Shown in pieces: positions 1-11,928 of a stretch of 64,000 bases of DNA. A model generated the notes under the pieces. The model made no database searches and was not told where the DNA came from. It saw nothing but the letters and a program-made list of their open reading frames with translations. Location of the stretch: the NCBI RefSeq assembly GCF_902167145.1, contig NC_050097.1, positions 97,432,469 to 97,496,468 on the forward strand, read 5' to 3'. The stretch's first letter is position 1, and each line of letters begins with the position of its first letter. Source of the DNA: Zea mays. Its lineage: Eukaryota; Streptophyta; Magnoliopsida; Poales; Poaceae. The translations under genes and the position numbers were made by a program.

Positions 1-39
1 AAGTATTACCCCCACCGTCCATCTGGCAGCACATGAGGC

Positions 40-315
40 GTGGTTGTCTCAACTGTCGGTGAGGACAATCCTAGGTTGAGCAGCACAATCAACCTAGCCG
101 CCGTGCTAAACACGGAGCTGGACCATGCATTAGATGAGCTGAGTAGGGCTCGTGCTGAGATCGCCCAACTGTGGGCTGAGCGCGAGGAGCATCGTCACCT
201 AGAGGATGGCTCCCCCGCTCCCGTCGAGACTCAGCACCCGTACGGCTCACCTCAGCGTGGACACCATGCTTATGGTAACCCTGAGTGCAGGACCAAGATA
301 AATTTAGAACCATAG
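40..315 (+). CDS. Small leader ORF of Gypsy element H (unrecognised product)
   Basis: An open frame of about 91 codons near the left edge, with no clear ATG start, so it may continue from outside the window. The product is hydrophilic, with a helical, charged middle (ELDHALDELSRARAEIAQL) that could form a short coiled coil. I do not recognise a domain. It sits about 410 bp upstream of a gag start on the same strand, and the gap holds AT-rich, intron-like sequence ending in a splice-acceptor-like ttctgcag directly before the gag ATG. Inference: an accessory leader ORF or upstream exon of the same retroelement. It could also be a chance frame. Confidence 0.35.
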   Translation: MVVSTVGEDNPRLSSTINLAAVLNTELDHALDELSRARAEIAQLWAEREEHRHLEDGSPAPVETQHPYGSPQRGHHAYGNPECRTKINLEP

Positions 316-726
316 ATCGTCAGCGTTAGATCTTGTAATTAATGCAAAAATATATATATATATAGAAGCTATAGTCTTAGCATCAGTCTTACACTTAGTT
401 AGTCTTAGTTAGACAGGGTAGTTTTCTTATCCTGTGCCTTTATGTTTGTCATGATGAACTATGTTGGATTTGGATCTTTGTAATGATTGTCGCTAGGGTG
501 TGGGTATCCCCCGCACTTTGGTTTACCTTTTAAATGTTAATAAAAATTAGTTATCTAGTTGGGAAGCCCTTTCGTTCTACTTTCCTCTTTATCTGAGAAG
601 TTGGGTTTGCCTGTGTTGGAAGTCAGTGAAGATGCTCATCTGTTCAGTATTGTGGAAGAATTCTATACTCTTTTCTTATGCTGCAAGCTTGCAAGATAAG
701 TTCTGATGTGTGGTTGCATTCTGCAG
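316..726 (+). other. Leader or intron-like stretch before gag of element H
   Basis: No coding signal on either strand. The stretch has an (AT)n run near 350-363, several T-rich tracts, and ends in a pyrimidine-rich ttctgcag immediately before an ATG. That is what a 3' splice site in a retroelement leader would look like. No donor is obvious. Confidence 0.35.
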
Positions 727-1277
727 ATGTCAGACAACAGGCGCAGAGGAGGAAGGCGTGCTTAGCAGGAGCAGGCAGCCACGCAAGATGAGGCACCCCG
801 TCAGCAGCTGCCACCACCGCCCTGATGACCATCGAGCAGATGTTCTTGATGCAGACTCAGGTAGTTTAAGCCATTGGTCAGACTCTGGTCGCCATTCAGC
901 AGAAGCAGCAGCCACCACCTCAGCCTCAGATGCCTCAGATGCCTAGAGACAGGCGTGCTGAATTCATGAGAGGTCATCCCCCGGTGTTCGCTCACTCTTC
1001 TGACCCCATGGATGCTGAAGATTGGCTGCATACCGTGGAGCGGGAGTTGCACACCACTTAGTGCGATGAAAGGGAGAAGGTTCTGTATGGTCCCCGTCTG
1101 TTGAGAGGAGCAGCCCAGTCTTGGTGGGAGTCCTATCTCGCCACCCATGCCAACCCCAACACTATCACCTGGGAGGAATTCAGAGACAATTTCCGCCAGT
1201 ACCATGTTCCCGCAGGTCTGATGACAGTAAAGAAGGAGGAGTTCTCGACACTATCTGCAGCTGTCCCGCTATGCTCC
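727..1277 (+). pseudogene. gag: Gypsy gag fragment (element H, truncated)
   Basis: From the ATG at 727 the frame reads a basic N-terminus (MSDNRRRGGRRA) and then a TAG. In another frame it continues with the Retrotrans_gag core of a Tekay/Del-type chromovirus: PVFAHSSDPMDAEDWLHTVE, a stop, then REKVLYGPRLLRGAAQSWWE and ITWEEFRDNFRQYHVPAGLM. Near 1245 a piece is missing, so EEF joins LSRYAP-type sequence out of order. The fragment stops at 1277, where the LTR of element A begins. In-frame stops, a frameshift and an internal deletion show it is dead. It is the oldest identifiable layer at the left edge. Lineage assignment is from motif resemblance only. Confidence 0.75.
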
Positions 1278-2304
1278 TGTAACACCCCGGGCTTTAAGGA
1301 ACAAAGCGGGGTGCATCTCATACATGCGCCAAAGAAGACAACATATATAATAACAGAGGGTATAGAGATAAATGTCACAATAACATAAGATTATTTATTA
1401 TACAGCGGAAGTCTTACAAAATAAAAGATAAATATAAAACAAACTAAGGATCGTCCTTGGCGCAATAAAGTCAACTGGGAAACGCCACCTAGATCAGATC
1501 AAACTCCTCGCCTTATGGCTCCTCCTGAACTACCTGTTCTTCTCCTGTGGGGGAGTGTGAGACAGCAAGGGTGAGCTCACACATTTTCATCGCTCAACAA
1601 GTTGTGGGGAATAATGTGGCATGAACTCACCAAAGGTGGGAGTTCATGTGATGTGTAAGGCTGATCAACAATAGAGGTTAAAGCTGAGCATTGCTTTTAA
1701 TAAGTTGGTCAAAAATTTATTAGCAGATACTAAATGTAAGTAAAAACCAAACCATAATAAATAATAGAACAAAATTAATAAATAATCCCATGCAATGTAA
1801 ATGACAAATTGAATTTAAGTTCCATAATTTAATCATCCGAGAGTCATGAGCTGCTCATGACCGCGAGCACGGCTAGTATACCAGTTTTACACTCTATAGA
1901 GGTTGTACCCTATACCCACAAGTCGTGTATCCCATGCCGCCAGGGTTAGCTAGACCCTTAGACACTACCGAGGTGAATGGCTACGGATCCACTACGAGGC
2001 CTTTACAAAGTTCCACTAGCTTCCGAAAACCCGCTATAGTTTATGGGAAGAGCACTTGCAACAATCCCCCGTCTGACCGCCATCGCAGCAAAATCAACCC
2101 GAGAACCTCCTTACATGCAATCCCCTACTGCCCTTGCCCCTTTCGGGTAAGGTAGTCTTCCACTAGCTTCCCTAGTTAGTTGGCCAAGGGCGTCCCATTA
2201 AACCCTTGTGGTGGCACGTGTTTCTCAAGTTAAGCTCCATGTTCCAATTAACATTAATGATCTTGACATGAACATAAATAGAATAACAAATTAACTGGAA
2301 CATG

Positions 2305-2874
2305 TGATATAGCTGAGGTGCCAGATCTTTCGGCGAGTAGAGATAATTCCGATTTGGCGGAAGATGACCCTTGCGATCCGACTACGACGAGCAAGCCCGA
2401 GGCGCCAATGCAATCACTGAACCAACTCCCTGTGGTTACCGACCTTGCTGATGCGAGATCGACCTGATCACGAAAATCGTTTCCTGTGCGCAATTGAAGA
2501 ACGAACAAGAAAAAGATGCGAGCAATCTAATCTATTACTCGAGGGTGGAGTTCTGAATACACGAAGACAGCGCAGATTTGCGCGTGTTCGAGAGTAGCTA
2601 AAGCTAATGTAAAACAAAACTCCAAGAACAAAGGAGGCGCAGCTCCTGGATAAATAGAGAGGGGCGCAGCCCCTAGGGGCGGCCAACCCTAAGTTGTCCA
2701 CTATGGGTCGCAGTTGGGCTGGTCGTCTATTCTTCTGGGCCCTCATTCTTTAGTAGCATGACGAAGTTAAGATCTCTGGCACGGGCCCGAGTGATTGGCC
2801 CAGCTAATGAAGGAAGTGGCGCTTGATGTGGAGGTGCTGCTGGTGTAGTCGTACTCATAGTGATGTCCTCATGA
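2305..2874 (-). repeat. 3' LTR of element B
   Basis: This is the left copy, in minus orientation. It matches 16191-16761 along its whole length. The outer edge next to the PPT reads tcatga where the other copy reads tcatca, so the canonical terminal TG is mutated on this side. The last 48 or so codons of pol (CR motif) lie inside it. An A/T-rich ctatttatcc near 2650, read on the minus strand, may be the core promoter. Confidence 0.9.
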
Positions 2875-5046
2875 TCCTCCCCTTCTTGAAGTGAAGTCGT
2901 CCTCGACGGCAACTCCTCATCCTCGACCATATATGGTTTCAAATCTGCAACATTAAAACTAGTGGAAACACCAAATTCCGCAGGCACGTCAAGGATATAA
3001 GCATTATCATTAATCTTTGTTAGCACCTTAAAAGGACCAGCAGCACAAGGCATTAATTTAGAACGGCGCAAAGTAGGAAACCGATCCTTTCTCAAGTGCA
3101 ACCAAACCATATCACCTGGCTCAAAAGTAACAAGTTTTCTTCCTTTACTACCAGCAACCTAATTTTTTGCATTAGTAGCAGCAATGTTCTGTTTTGTTTG
3201 TTCATGTATGGTAATCATTTGTTCAACATGTGCAACATCATCTACATGTGGGGCGTTCGCAGCATTAAGTGAAATCAAATCAATAGGTGCCCTAGGGATG
3301 TAACCATAAACAATCTAGAAAGGGCACATCTTTGTAGAAGAATGTGTGGCATGATTGTAAGCAAATTCAACATGAGGCAAGCAATCCTCCCAACGTCTCA
3401 AATTCTTGTCTAAAACAGCCCTAAGCATGGTAGATAAAGTTCTATTTACTACCTCAGTTTGTCCATCGGTCTGAGGGTGACAAGTAGTGCTAAACAACAA
3501 TTTAGTTCCCAATTTATTCCAAAGAGATCTCCAAAAATGGCTTAGAAACTTAGCATCGCGATCAGAGACTATTGTTTTTGGAATACCATGTAAACGAATA
3601 ATTTCTCTAAAGAACAATTCAGCAACAATGCTAGCATCATCAGTTTTATGACAAGGTATAAAGTGAGCCATTTTAGAGAATCTATCAACAACCACAAAAA
3701 TACTATCCCTCCCCTTCTTAGTTCTAGGCAAGCCCAAAACAAAGTCCATAGAAATATCAAGCCAAGGAGAAGAAGGGATAGGCAAAGGCATATACAAACC
3801 ATGGTTGTTCAACCGTGACTTAGCTTTCTGACAAGTAGTGCAGCGTGCAACAAGGCGCTCAACATCAGCGCGCATCCGAGGCCAAAAGAAGTGGGCAGCC
3901 AACACCTCATGCGTTTTGTAGACGCCAAAATGCTCCATGAGACCGCCTCCATGCGCTTCCTGTAACAACAAAAGACGAACCGAGCTAGCTGGAACACACA
4001 ACTTGTTAGCGCGAAACAGGAACCCATCCTGTATGTGAAATTTGCCCCATGGTATCCCATTAATACAATGGCTGAAAGCATCATTAAAATCAGCATCGTC
4101 AACATATTGATCCTTCACAGTGTCCAAACCAAAGATTTTAAAATCTAACTGTGACAGCATGGTATAGCGACGAGACAAAGCATCAGCAATAACATTGTCC
4201 TTCCCGTTCTTGTGTTTAATAATGTAAGGAAAGGACTCAATGAATTCGACCCATTTAGCATGACGACGGTTCAGATTTGTTTGGGTACGAATATGTTTTA
4301 AAGCCTCATGATCAGAATGAATTATGAACTCACGATGCCAAAGATAGTGTTGCCATGTATGCAAAGTGCGCACTAAAGCGTAAAACTCCTTATCATAAGT
4401 AGAATATTTCAGACTAGCATCGCTTAATTTTTCACTAAAATAAGCAACTGGTTTTCCTTCTTGTAACAAAACAACACCTAGCCCAATACCGCTAGCATCG
4501 CATTCAAGCTCAAAAACTTTATTAAAATCAGGCAATTGCAAGAGGGGAGCTTGGGTTAACTTATCTTTCAAAGTGTTGAACGCTACCTCCTGCGAATCAC
4601 TCCAAGCAAACGGCACATCTTTCTTTGTAAACTCATGTAGAGGCGCTGCAATGGAGCTAAAATCACGAACAAATCTGTGGTAGAAACTGGCAAGTCAAAG
4701 AAAGCTCTGAATTTGTGTGACTGTCGTTGGTGTAGGCCACTCCCGAATGGCAGCAATCTTGCTGCTATCCACCTCAATGCCCTGCGGAGTAACCACATAA
4801 CCAAGAAACGAGACACGTTGCGTGCAAAATGTGCACTTTTCCATGTTACCAAACAAGCGAGCAGCATGCAAAGCATCAAAAACAGCACGCAAATGTTCTA
4901 AATGCTCCTCTATAGACTTGTTGTAAATAAGGATATCATCGAAATAAACAACAACAAATAAACCTATGAAGGCCCGTAGAACTTCGTTCATTAAATGCAT
5001 AAAGGTGCTGGGAGCATTAGTCAATCCAAATGGCATAACCAACCAT
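2727..5046 (-). pseudogene. pol: Rest of element B pol (RT, RNase H, integrase, CR motif)
   Basis: The minus strand resumes with [20 protein letters not shown] and the RT catalytic YFDDILIY, then a TGA within what should be SFLGLAGFY (near 4692). Next come RNase H ([31 protein letters not shown]), the integrase zinc finger ([10 protein letters not shown]) and core ([52 protein letters not shown]), a TAG after TKMCPF (near 3312), another stop near 3160, and the C-terminal DGPF-type region with [12 protein letters not shown]. The last part is encoded inside the 3' LTR. At least three nonsense changes mean no functional integrase. Confidence 0.9.
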
Positions 5047-5051
5047 TCATA

Positions 5052-5980
5052 TGATGAAGACATCCACACTACTGATGCATCTATACCAATACAAGTACCA
5101 ATTTCTGGTCCCATTACTCGCGCTCGTGCTCGTCAACTCAACCATCAGGTGATTACACTCTTGAGTTCATGTCCATCATATTTAGACCATGGAGACCCGT
5201 GCACTCTTGTTTTGCTTAGGAATCAGGGAGAAGACCGAAAGGGAAAAGGATTTGAACATGCTGGATTCGGACTGCAGAAGAACACCAACTTGTGACGGTC
5301 ACCACGGTCAGATGCGGGCTCGGATTGGAATGTTCAAGCACAACATGGAAAGCTTATCAAGTCTACTTTCATATGGATCCGGAATTATAGTCATATCTGT
5401 TCTGAGGCCGCCGTAATCATTGTTTTCTTACCGAGACATTTCCTGCCTTTTCTGCCCATGGTGCTGCGTCACCCTATTTTGGCCCAATGGGTCGTGTATC
5501 AAGTTAGGTCCATTAGGGACGCATCCTAGGGTTGCAGCACGACCCCAATACCCTTGTGGTCGTCCTCCCATGTTTATAAACCCCCTAGCCGCCACCAAGA
5601 ACAGCGGGTTTTGTTTAGATCAAGTTTAGCTCTCGCTACTTGCTTGCAAGCGCGCGTGCTAGTTCAGCCGCCCGTCTTCTTGTCTTCGGAACCCCACCAT
5701 ATTGTAGTTTGATCTTTAAACCTACATTTAGATCTGGTAATTCAGTACTTGTTCTACTTGTTCTTGCTAGTTCTTCGATTGCTTGCAGGACGAGTGCCCT
5801 AGTGGCCAGGGTGTCACGCTCCACAAGATCGTGACAGCCATAGGAGGTGGTGTATCGGTTGCTAAGGCGCAGCGTCTTTGGAAGGCTGTAGTCGGGCCGT
5901 GAACGTCGTCTCCTCCCCCAATCGAGTTATTCCACACCCTCTCATCGAAAGATCGGGCAATCACCAACGGGTGCACATCA
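5052..5980 (+). repeat. 5' LTR of the intact CRM element
   Basis: 929 bp, TG...CA, same length as and apparently identical to 11685-12613. It holds the start of the CR-motif coding sequence in its first 240 bp (non-functional here because no upstream pol precedes it) and a TATA-like tttataaac at 5573-5581. Confidence 0.93.
5573..5581 (+). promoter_or_regulatory. Probable TATA box in the CRM 5' LTR
   Basis: The sequence tttataaac lies in a pyrimidine-rich context about 400 bp before the LTR end, where an LTR core promoter would be expected. The same site occurs in the 3' LTR near 12206. Confidence 0.55.
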
Positions 5981-5981
5981 G

Positions 5982-5994
5982 TTGGTAATCAGAG
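5982..5994 (+). promoter_or_regulatory. Primer-binding site of the intact CRM
   Basis: The site reads TGGTAATCAGAGC within two bases of the 5' LTR end. It matches the initiator-Met tRNA primer site TGGTATCAGAGC except for one extra A. Confidence 0.7.
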
Positions 5995-5995
5995 C

Positions 5996-6996
5996 AAGGT
6001 TTATCGGTGAGAGATTTACTTTTCTTCGCTGTTTTCTTATCTCCTATAGTCCAGAAAAAGCCAAAAAATAGTAGATTAGTTTTACCACAATCCTATAAAC
6101 CATTGAGCATTTACTAGTACTACTTAGTTAGGGCTTGTTGAGTTTTTGGTTGCATCGGTTGTGTCGAGTTGCTGGTCTTAGTTTATTCCTTTAGAGTTTT
6201 GAGTTCTACCACGTTTTGGTCACCACGAGATCCACCATCACCAAAAACATCTCTGGTTCGTTTTTGCCACCACGGATACATATCATATCCGATTTGGAAG
6301 TTTAAATACAATCTGGAAAGCTTATCTTATCTTCTTTCCAACGGATCTGACCTTATCTCAAAATTCATTCTGAGCGCTCCGCAATCATCGTAGAGATTTC
6401 TGGACTTTCTATATTAACAAGATTTGTTAAATCTGATTTAAAGGGGCTGTTAGCAATATCTTTATTGTTTGGGTTGTCATAGTGAAAAAAAAGGTTTAGG
6501 CCCCTGCAAAAAAAAACAGAAGAAGAAGAAAAAAAAGAATAGAAAAAAAAAGGAAAAGAAGAAGAAGGGGGCTGAATCTCTAAATCTGTTGTTTCTCTTT
6601 GTGCTGTGCTAGTTGTTCTTTTTCAGTGACTACCTTTGTGCCTAGGCTCACGTCTCTAGCCTGGTTTAGCCTAGGACCAGCACAGTACCACCGTTGAACG
6701 ATTATTCAGCTTGCTTTTGTAACTAACGTGGTACTAGTGTATTCCTTGCTTCAGCCCACCTACAACTCTACATATTTCGACTACAGTTTGACAGGTCGTG
6801 TTGCTGCGGCACCGATACACTTATTCCACGGTTGCAGACTTGTTGGTTGCTGACCCCTCCTGTTGTGCAAGGTAAGAATTGGTAAGAGCTTGTGTGGCAG
6901 GTTGAGAGTGAGCGCCTTGCAGTAGCTACATCCTAATAGTTGTAGAGTTTTTATTCCTTCACGTTTTTTTTTCTTGTTGCCTCTGTTCGTCTAACC
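5996..6996 (+). other. CRM 5' leader
   Basis: About 1 kb between PBS and the gag ATG without a supported gene. It contains an A/G-rich tract at roughly 6488-6570 and GT-rich sequence. It probably carries packaging and dimerisation signals, but nothing specific can be identified. Confidence 0.6.
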
Positions 6997-9900
6997 ATGG
7001 CAGGATTGGAGGTTGATGATGCTTCTCGTAATATGCCACACTCTCCTCGCACCAAGGGTATCATACAACACTTTGTAAGGCTAGTGAAGACGCACACGGA
7101 AGGTCTTGATAATGACATGCAGGTGACGAATGAAAAGATGGGGCAATTGGAGGCCACACAGATCGACACGAACACCAAACTTGCAAATGTGGAAATGACA
7201 GTTGCTCATATTGACAAGAGCCTTGTCGCACTCTTGAGGCGGTTTGATGAGATGCATGCTAATATCAATGGTGGGCGTGATGAGGGCGCCGAAGGTAACT
7301 GGGATGACTATGTTGCTGATACTGAACAAGATGACCAAGAAGCACCTAATCGCCGGCGACTACGTACTAACCGTAGAGGTATGGGTGGTTTTCACCGACG
7401 TGAGGTACATGGTAATGATGATGCTTTTAGTAAGGTTAAATTTAAAATACCTCCTTTTGATGGTAAATATGACCCTGATGCTTACATTACTTGGGAGATT
7501 GCGGTTGATCAAAAGTTTGCATGCCATGAATTTCCTGAGAATGCGCGGGTTAGAGCTGCTACTAGTGAGTTTACTGAATTTGCTTCTGTTTGGTGGATAG
7601 AACATGGTAAGAAGAATCCTAATAACATGCCACAAACTTGGGATGCGTTGAAACGGGTCATGCGGGCTAGATTTGTTCCTTCTTATTATGCACGTGATAT
7701 GTTAAACAAGTTGCAACAATTGAGACAGGGTACTAAAAGTGTAGAAGAATATTATCAGGAATTACAAATGGGTATGCTGCGTTGTAACATAGAGGAGGGT
7801 GAGGAATCTGCTATGGCTAGATTTTTGGGCGGGTTAAATAGGGAAATTCAGGACATCCTTGCTTATAAAGATTATGCTAATGTAACCCGATTGTTTCATC
7901 TTGCTTGCAAAGCTGAAAGGGAAGTGCAGGGACGACGTGCTAGTGCAAGGTCTATTGTTTCTGCAGGAAAATCTACACCATGGCACCAGCGCACGACTAC
8001 GTCCATGACCGGCCGTACACCAGCACCAACTCCTTCGCCAAGTCGACCAGCACCCCCGCCTTCCTCCAGCGACAAACCACGTGCATCTTCCACAAATTCA
8101 GCAACCAAATCTGCCCAGAAACCCGCAGGTAGTGCCTCTTCAGTAGCTTCCACAGGTAGAACAAGAGATGTTCTGTGTTATCGATGCAAGGGCTATGGAC
8201 ACGTGCAGCGTGATTGTCCTAATCAGCGTGTTTTGGTGGTAAAAGACGATGGTGGGTATTCCTCTGCTAGTGATTTGGATGAAGCTACACTTGCTTTGCT
8301 TGCGGCTGATGATGCAGGCACTAAGGAACCACCCGAAGAACAGATTGGTGCAGATGATGCAGAGCATTATGAGAGCCTCATTGTACAGCGTGTGCTTAGT
8401 GCACAAATGGAGAAGGCAGAGCAGAATCAGCGACATACGTTGTTTCAAACAAAGTGTGTCATTAAGGAGCGTTCATGTCGTTTGATCATTGATGGAGGTA
8501 GCTGCAACAACTTGGCTAGCAGCGACATGGTGGAGAAGCTTGCACTTACGACCAAACCGCACCCGCATCCATATCACATTCAATGGCTCAACAATAGTGG
8601 TAAGGTCAAGGTAACCAAGCTGGTACGAATTAATTTTGCTATTGGTTCATATCGTGATGTTGTTGACTGTGATGTTGTGCCTATGGATGCTTGTAATATT
8701 CTGCTAGGTAGACCATGGCAATTTGATTCAGATTGTATGCATCATGGTAGATCAAATCAATATTCTCTCATATACCATGATAAGAAAATTATTTTGCTTC
8801 CCATGTCCCCTGAGGCTATTGTGCGTGATGATGTTGCTAAAGCTACCAAAGCTAAAACTGAGAACAACAAGAATATTAAAGTTGTTGGTAATAACAAAGA
8901 TGGGATAAAATTGAAAGGACATTGCTTGCTTGCAACAAAAACTGATGTTAATGAATTATTTGCTTCCACTACTGTTGCCTACGCCTTGGTATGCAAGGAT
9001 GCTTTGATTTCAATTCAAGATATGCAGCATTCTTTGCCTCCTGTTATTACTAACATTTTGCAGGAGTATTCTGATGTATTTCCAAGTGAGATACCAGAGG
9101 GGCTGCCACCTATACGAGGGATTGAGCACCAAATTGATCTTATTCCTGGTGCATCTTTGCCGAATCGTGCGCCATATAGGACAAATCCAGAGGAAACAAA
9201 AGAAATTCAGCGACAAGTGCAAGAACTACTCGACAAAGGTTACGTGCGTGAGTCTCTTAGTCCGTGTGCTGTTCCGGTTATTTTAGTGCCTAAAAAAGAT
9301 GGAACATGGCGTATGTGTGTTGATTGTAGGGCTATTAATAATATCACGATACGTTATCGACACCCTATTCCACGTTTAGATGATATGCTTGATGAATTGA
9401 GTGGTGCCATTGTCTTTTCTAAAGTTGATTTGCGTAGTGGGTACCACCAGATTCGTATGAAATTGGGAGATGAATGGAAAACTGCTTTCAAAACTAAGTT
9501 CGGATTGTATGAGTGGTTAGTCATGCCTTTTGGGTTAACTAATGCACCTAGCACTTTCATGAGATTAATGAACGAGGTTTTGCGTGCCTTCATTGGAAAA
9601 TTTGTGGTAGTATACTTTGATGACATATTAATCTACAGCAAATCTATGGATGAACATGTTGATCACATGCGTGCTGTTTTTAATGCTTTACGAGATGCAC
9701 GTTTATTTGGTAACCTTGAGAAGTGCACATTTTGCACCGATCGAGTTTCGTTTCTTGGTTATGTTGTGACTCCACAGGGAATTGAGGTTGATCAAGCCAA
9801 GGTAGAAGCGATACATGGATGGCCTATGCCAAAGACTATCACACAGGTGCGGAGTTTCCTAGGACTTGCTGGCTTCTATCGCCGTTTTGTGAAGGACTTT

Positions 9901-11928
9901 AGCACCATTGCTGCACCTTTGAATGAGCTTACGAAGAAGGGAGTGCATTTTAGTTGGGGCAAAGTACAAGAGCACGCTTTCAACGTGCTGAAAGATAAGT
10001 TGACACATGCACCTCTCCTCCAACTTCCTGATTTTAATAAGACTTTTGAGCTTGAATGTGATGCTAGTGGAATTGGATTGGGTGGTGTTTTGTTACAAGA
10101 AGGCAAACCTGTTGCATATTTTAGTGAAAAATTGAGTGGGTCTGTTCTAAATTATTCTACTTATGATAAGGAATTATATGCTCTTGTGCGAACATTAGAA
10201 ACATGGCAGCATTATTTGTGGCCCAAAGAGTTTGTTATTCATTCTGATCATGAATCTTTGAAACATATTCGTAGTCAAGGAAAACTGAACCGTAGACATG
10301 CTAAGTGGGTTGAATTTATCGAATCGTTTCCTTATGTTATTAAGCACAAGAAAGGAAAAGAGAATATCATTGCTGACGCTTTGTCTAGGAGATATACTTT
10401 GCTGAATCAACTTGACTACAAAATCTTTGGATTAGAGACGATTAAAGACCAATATGTTCATGATGCTGATTTTAAAGATGTGTTGCTGCATTGTAAAGAT
10501 GGGAAAGGATGGAACAAATATATCGTTAGTGATGGGTTTGTGTTTAGAGCTAACAAGCTATGCATTCCAGCTAGCTCCGTTCGTTTGTTGTTGTTACAGG
10601 AAGCACATGGAGGTGGCTTAATGGGACATTTTGGAGCAAAGAAAACGGAGGACATACTTGCTGGTCATTTCTTTTGGCCCAAGATGAGAAGAGATGTGGT
10701 GAGATTGGTTGCTCGTTGCACGACATGCCAAAAGGCGAAGTCACGGTTAAATCCACACGGTTTGTATTTGCCTCTACCCGTTCCTAGTGCTCCTTGGGAA
10801 GATATTTCTATGGATTTTGTGCTGGGATTGCCTAGGACTAGGAAGGGACGTGATAGTGTGTTTGTGGTTGTTGATAGATTTTCTAAGATGGCACATTTCA
10901 TACCATGTCATAAAACTGACGATGCTACTCATATTGCTGATTTGTTCTTTCGTGAAATTGTTCGCTTGCATGGTGTGCCCAACACAATCGTTTCTGATCG
11001 TGATGCTAAATTTCTTAGTCATTTTTGGAGGACTTTGTGGGCAAAATTGGGGACTAAGCTTTTATTTTCTACTACATGTCATCCTCAAACTGATGGTCAA
11101 ACTGAAGTTGTGAATAGAACTTTGTCTACTATGTTAAGGGCAGTTCTAAAGAAGAATATTAAGATGTGGGAGGACTGTTTGCCTCATATTGAATTTGCTT
11201 ATAATCGATCATTGCATTCTACTACAAAGATGTGCCCATTTCAGATTGTATATGGTTTGTTACCTCGTGCTCCTATTGATTTAATGCCTTTGCCATCTTC
11301 TGAAAAACTAAATTTTGATGCTACTAGGCGTGCTGAATTGATGTTAAAACTGCACGAAACTACTAAAGAAAACATAGAGCGTATGAATGCTAGATATAAG
11401 TTTGCTAGTGATAAAGGTAGAAAGGAAATAAATTTTGAACCTGGAGATTTAGTTTGGTTGCATTTGAGAAAGGAAAGGTTTCCTGAATTACGAAAATCTA
11501 AATTGTTGCCTCGAGCCGATGGACCGTTTAAAGTGCTAGAGAAAATTAACGACAATGCATATAGGCTAGATCTGCCTGCAGACTTTGGGGTTAGCCCCAC
11601 ATTTAACATTGCAGATTTAAAGCCCTACTTGGGAGAGGAAGTTGAGCTTGAGTCGAGGACGACTCAAATGCAAGAAGGGGAGAATGATGAAGACATCCAC
11701 ACTACTGATGCATCTATACCAATACAAGTACCAATTTCTGGTCCCATTACTCGCGCTCGTGCTCGTCAACTCAACCATCAGGTGATTACACTCTTGAGTT
11801 CATGTCCATCATATTTAGACCATGGAGACCCGTGCACTCTTGTTTTGCTTAGGAATCAGGGAGAAGACCGAAAGGGAAAAGGATTTGAACATGCTGGATT
11901 CGGACTGCAGAAGAACACCAACTTGTGA
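6997..11928 (+). CDS. gag-pol: Gag-Pol polyprotein of intact CRM element, single frame
   Basis: 1643 residues without a stop. Gag core from about residue 148 ([15 protein letters not shown]), zinc knuckle [14 protein letters not shown] at 394-407, protease with DGGS at D499, RT from about 745 with FDD at 874-876, RNase H with catalytic D1022 in ECDASG, integrase zinc site using H1204, H1211, C1241 and C1244, and integrase core D1273, D1334, E1370 (spacing DD35E). A C-terminal [14 protein letters not shown] block leads into the CR motif [12 protein letters not shown]. From about residue 1564 the protein is encoded by the 3' LTR, as in CRM group A elements, where the CR region is thought to direct integration to CENH3 chromatin. 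The start was chosen as the ATG (catggcagg context) after the leader. All catalytic residues I checked are present. DGG in place of DSG or DTG in protease is also my recollection of CRM proteins. Confidence 0.95.
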   Translation: MAGLEVDDASRNMPHSPRTKGIIQHFVRLVKTHTEGLDNDMQVTNEKMGQLEATQIDTNTKLANVEMTVAHIDKSLVALLRRFDEMHANINGGRDEGAEGNWDDYVADTEQDDQEAPNRRRLRTNRRGMGGFHRREVHGNDDAFSKVKFKIPPFDGKYDPDAYITWEIAVDQKFACHEFPENARVRAATSEFTEFASVWWIEHGKKNPNNMPQTWDALKRVMRARFVPSYYARDMLNKLQQLRQGTKSVEEYYQELQMGMLRCNIEEGEESAMARFLGGLNREIQDILAYKDYANVTRLFHLACKAEREVQGRRASARSIVSAGKSTPWHQRTTTSMTGRTPAPTPSPSRPAPPPSSSDKPRASSTNSATKSAQKPAGSASSVASTGRTRDVLCYRCKGYGHVQRDCPNQRVLVVKDDGGYSSASDLDEATLALLAADDAGTKEPPEEQIGADDAEHYESLIVQRVLSAQMEKAEQNQRHTLFQTKCVIKERSCRLIIDGGSCNNLASSDMVEKLALTTKPHPHPYHIQWLNNSGKVKVTKLVRINFAIGSYRDVVDCDVVPMDACNILLGRPWQFDSDCMHHGRSNQYSLIYHDKKIILLPMSPEAIVRDDVAKATKAKTENNKNIKVVGNNKDGIKLKGHCLLATKTDVNELFASTTVAYALVCKDALISIQDMQHSLPPVITNILQEYSDVFPSEIPEGLPPIRGIEHQIDLIPGASLPNRAPYRTNPEETKEIQRQVQELLDKGYVRESLSPCAVPVILVPKKDGTWRMCVDCRAINNITIRYRHPIPRLDDMLDELSGAIVFSKVDLRSGYHQIRMKLGDEWKTAFKTKFGLYEWLVMPFGLTNAPSTFMRLMNEVLRAFIGKFVVVYFDDILIYSKSMDEHVDHMRAVFNALRDARLFGNLEKCTFCTDRVSFLGYVVTPQGIEVDQAKVEAIHGWPMPKTITQVRSFLGLAGFYRRFVKDFSTIAAPLNELTKKGVHFSWGKVQEHAFNVLKDKLTHAPLLQLPDFNKTFELECDASGIGLGGVLLQEGKPVAYFSEKLSGSVLNYSTYDKELYALVRTLETWQHYLWPKEFVIHSDHESLKHIRSQGKLNRRHAKWVEFIESFPYVIKHKKGKENIIADALSRRYTLLNQLDYKIFGLETIKDQYVHDADFKDVLLHCKDGKGWNKYIVSDGFVFRANKLCIPASSVRLLLLQEAHGGGLMGHFGAKKTEDILAGHFFWPKMRRDVVRLVARCTTCQKAKSRLNPHGLYLPLPVPSAPWEDISMDFVLGLPRTRKGRDSVFVVVDRFSKMAHFIPCHKTDDATHIADLFFREIVRLHGVPNTIVSDRDAKFLSHFWRTLWAKLGTKLLFSTTCHPQTDGQTEVVNRTLSTMLRAVLKKNIKMWEDCLPHIEFAYNRSLHSTTKMCPFQIVYGLLPRAPIDLMPLPSSEKLNFDATRRAELMLKLHETTKENIERMNARYKFASDKGRKEINFEPGDLVWLHLRKERFPELRKSKLLPRADGPFKVLEKINDNAYRLDLPADFGVSPTFNIADLKPYLGEEVELESRTTQMQEGENDEDIHTTDASIPIQVPISGPITRARARQLNHQVITLLSSCPSYLDHGDPCTLVLLRNQGEDRKGKGFEHAGFGLQKNTNL
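11672..11684 (+). other. Polypurine tract of the intact CRM
   Basis: The purine run aagaaggggagaa ends exactly at the 3' LTR start and lies inside the coding frame (QEGEN). Element B has a near-identical tract (2875-2887, minus strand). Confidence 0.8.

Noticed and set aside
1101..1388. 95-codon frame over 1101-1388
   Set aside because: The first half is gag of element H, the second half is LTR of element A; a chance read-through of the insertion point.
4966..5295. 109-codon plus-strand frame
   Set aside because: It runs from antisense RT of element B across the insertion point into the CR-coding part of the CRM LTR. A chance fusion, though the second half is truly the CR motif.
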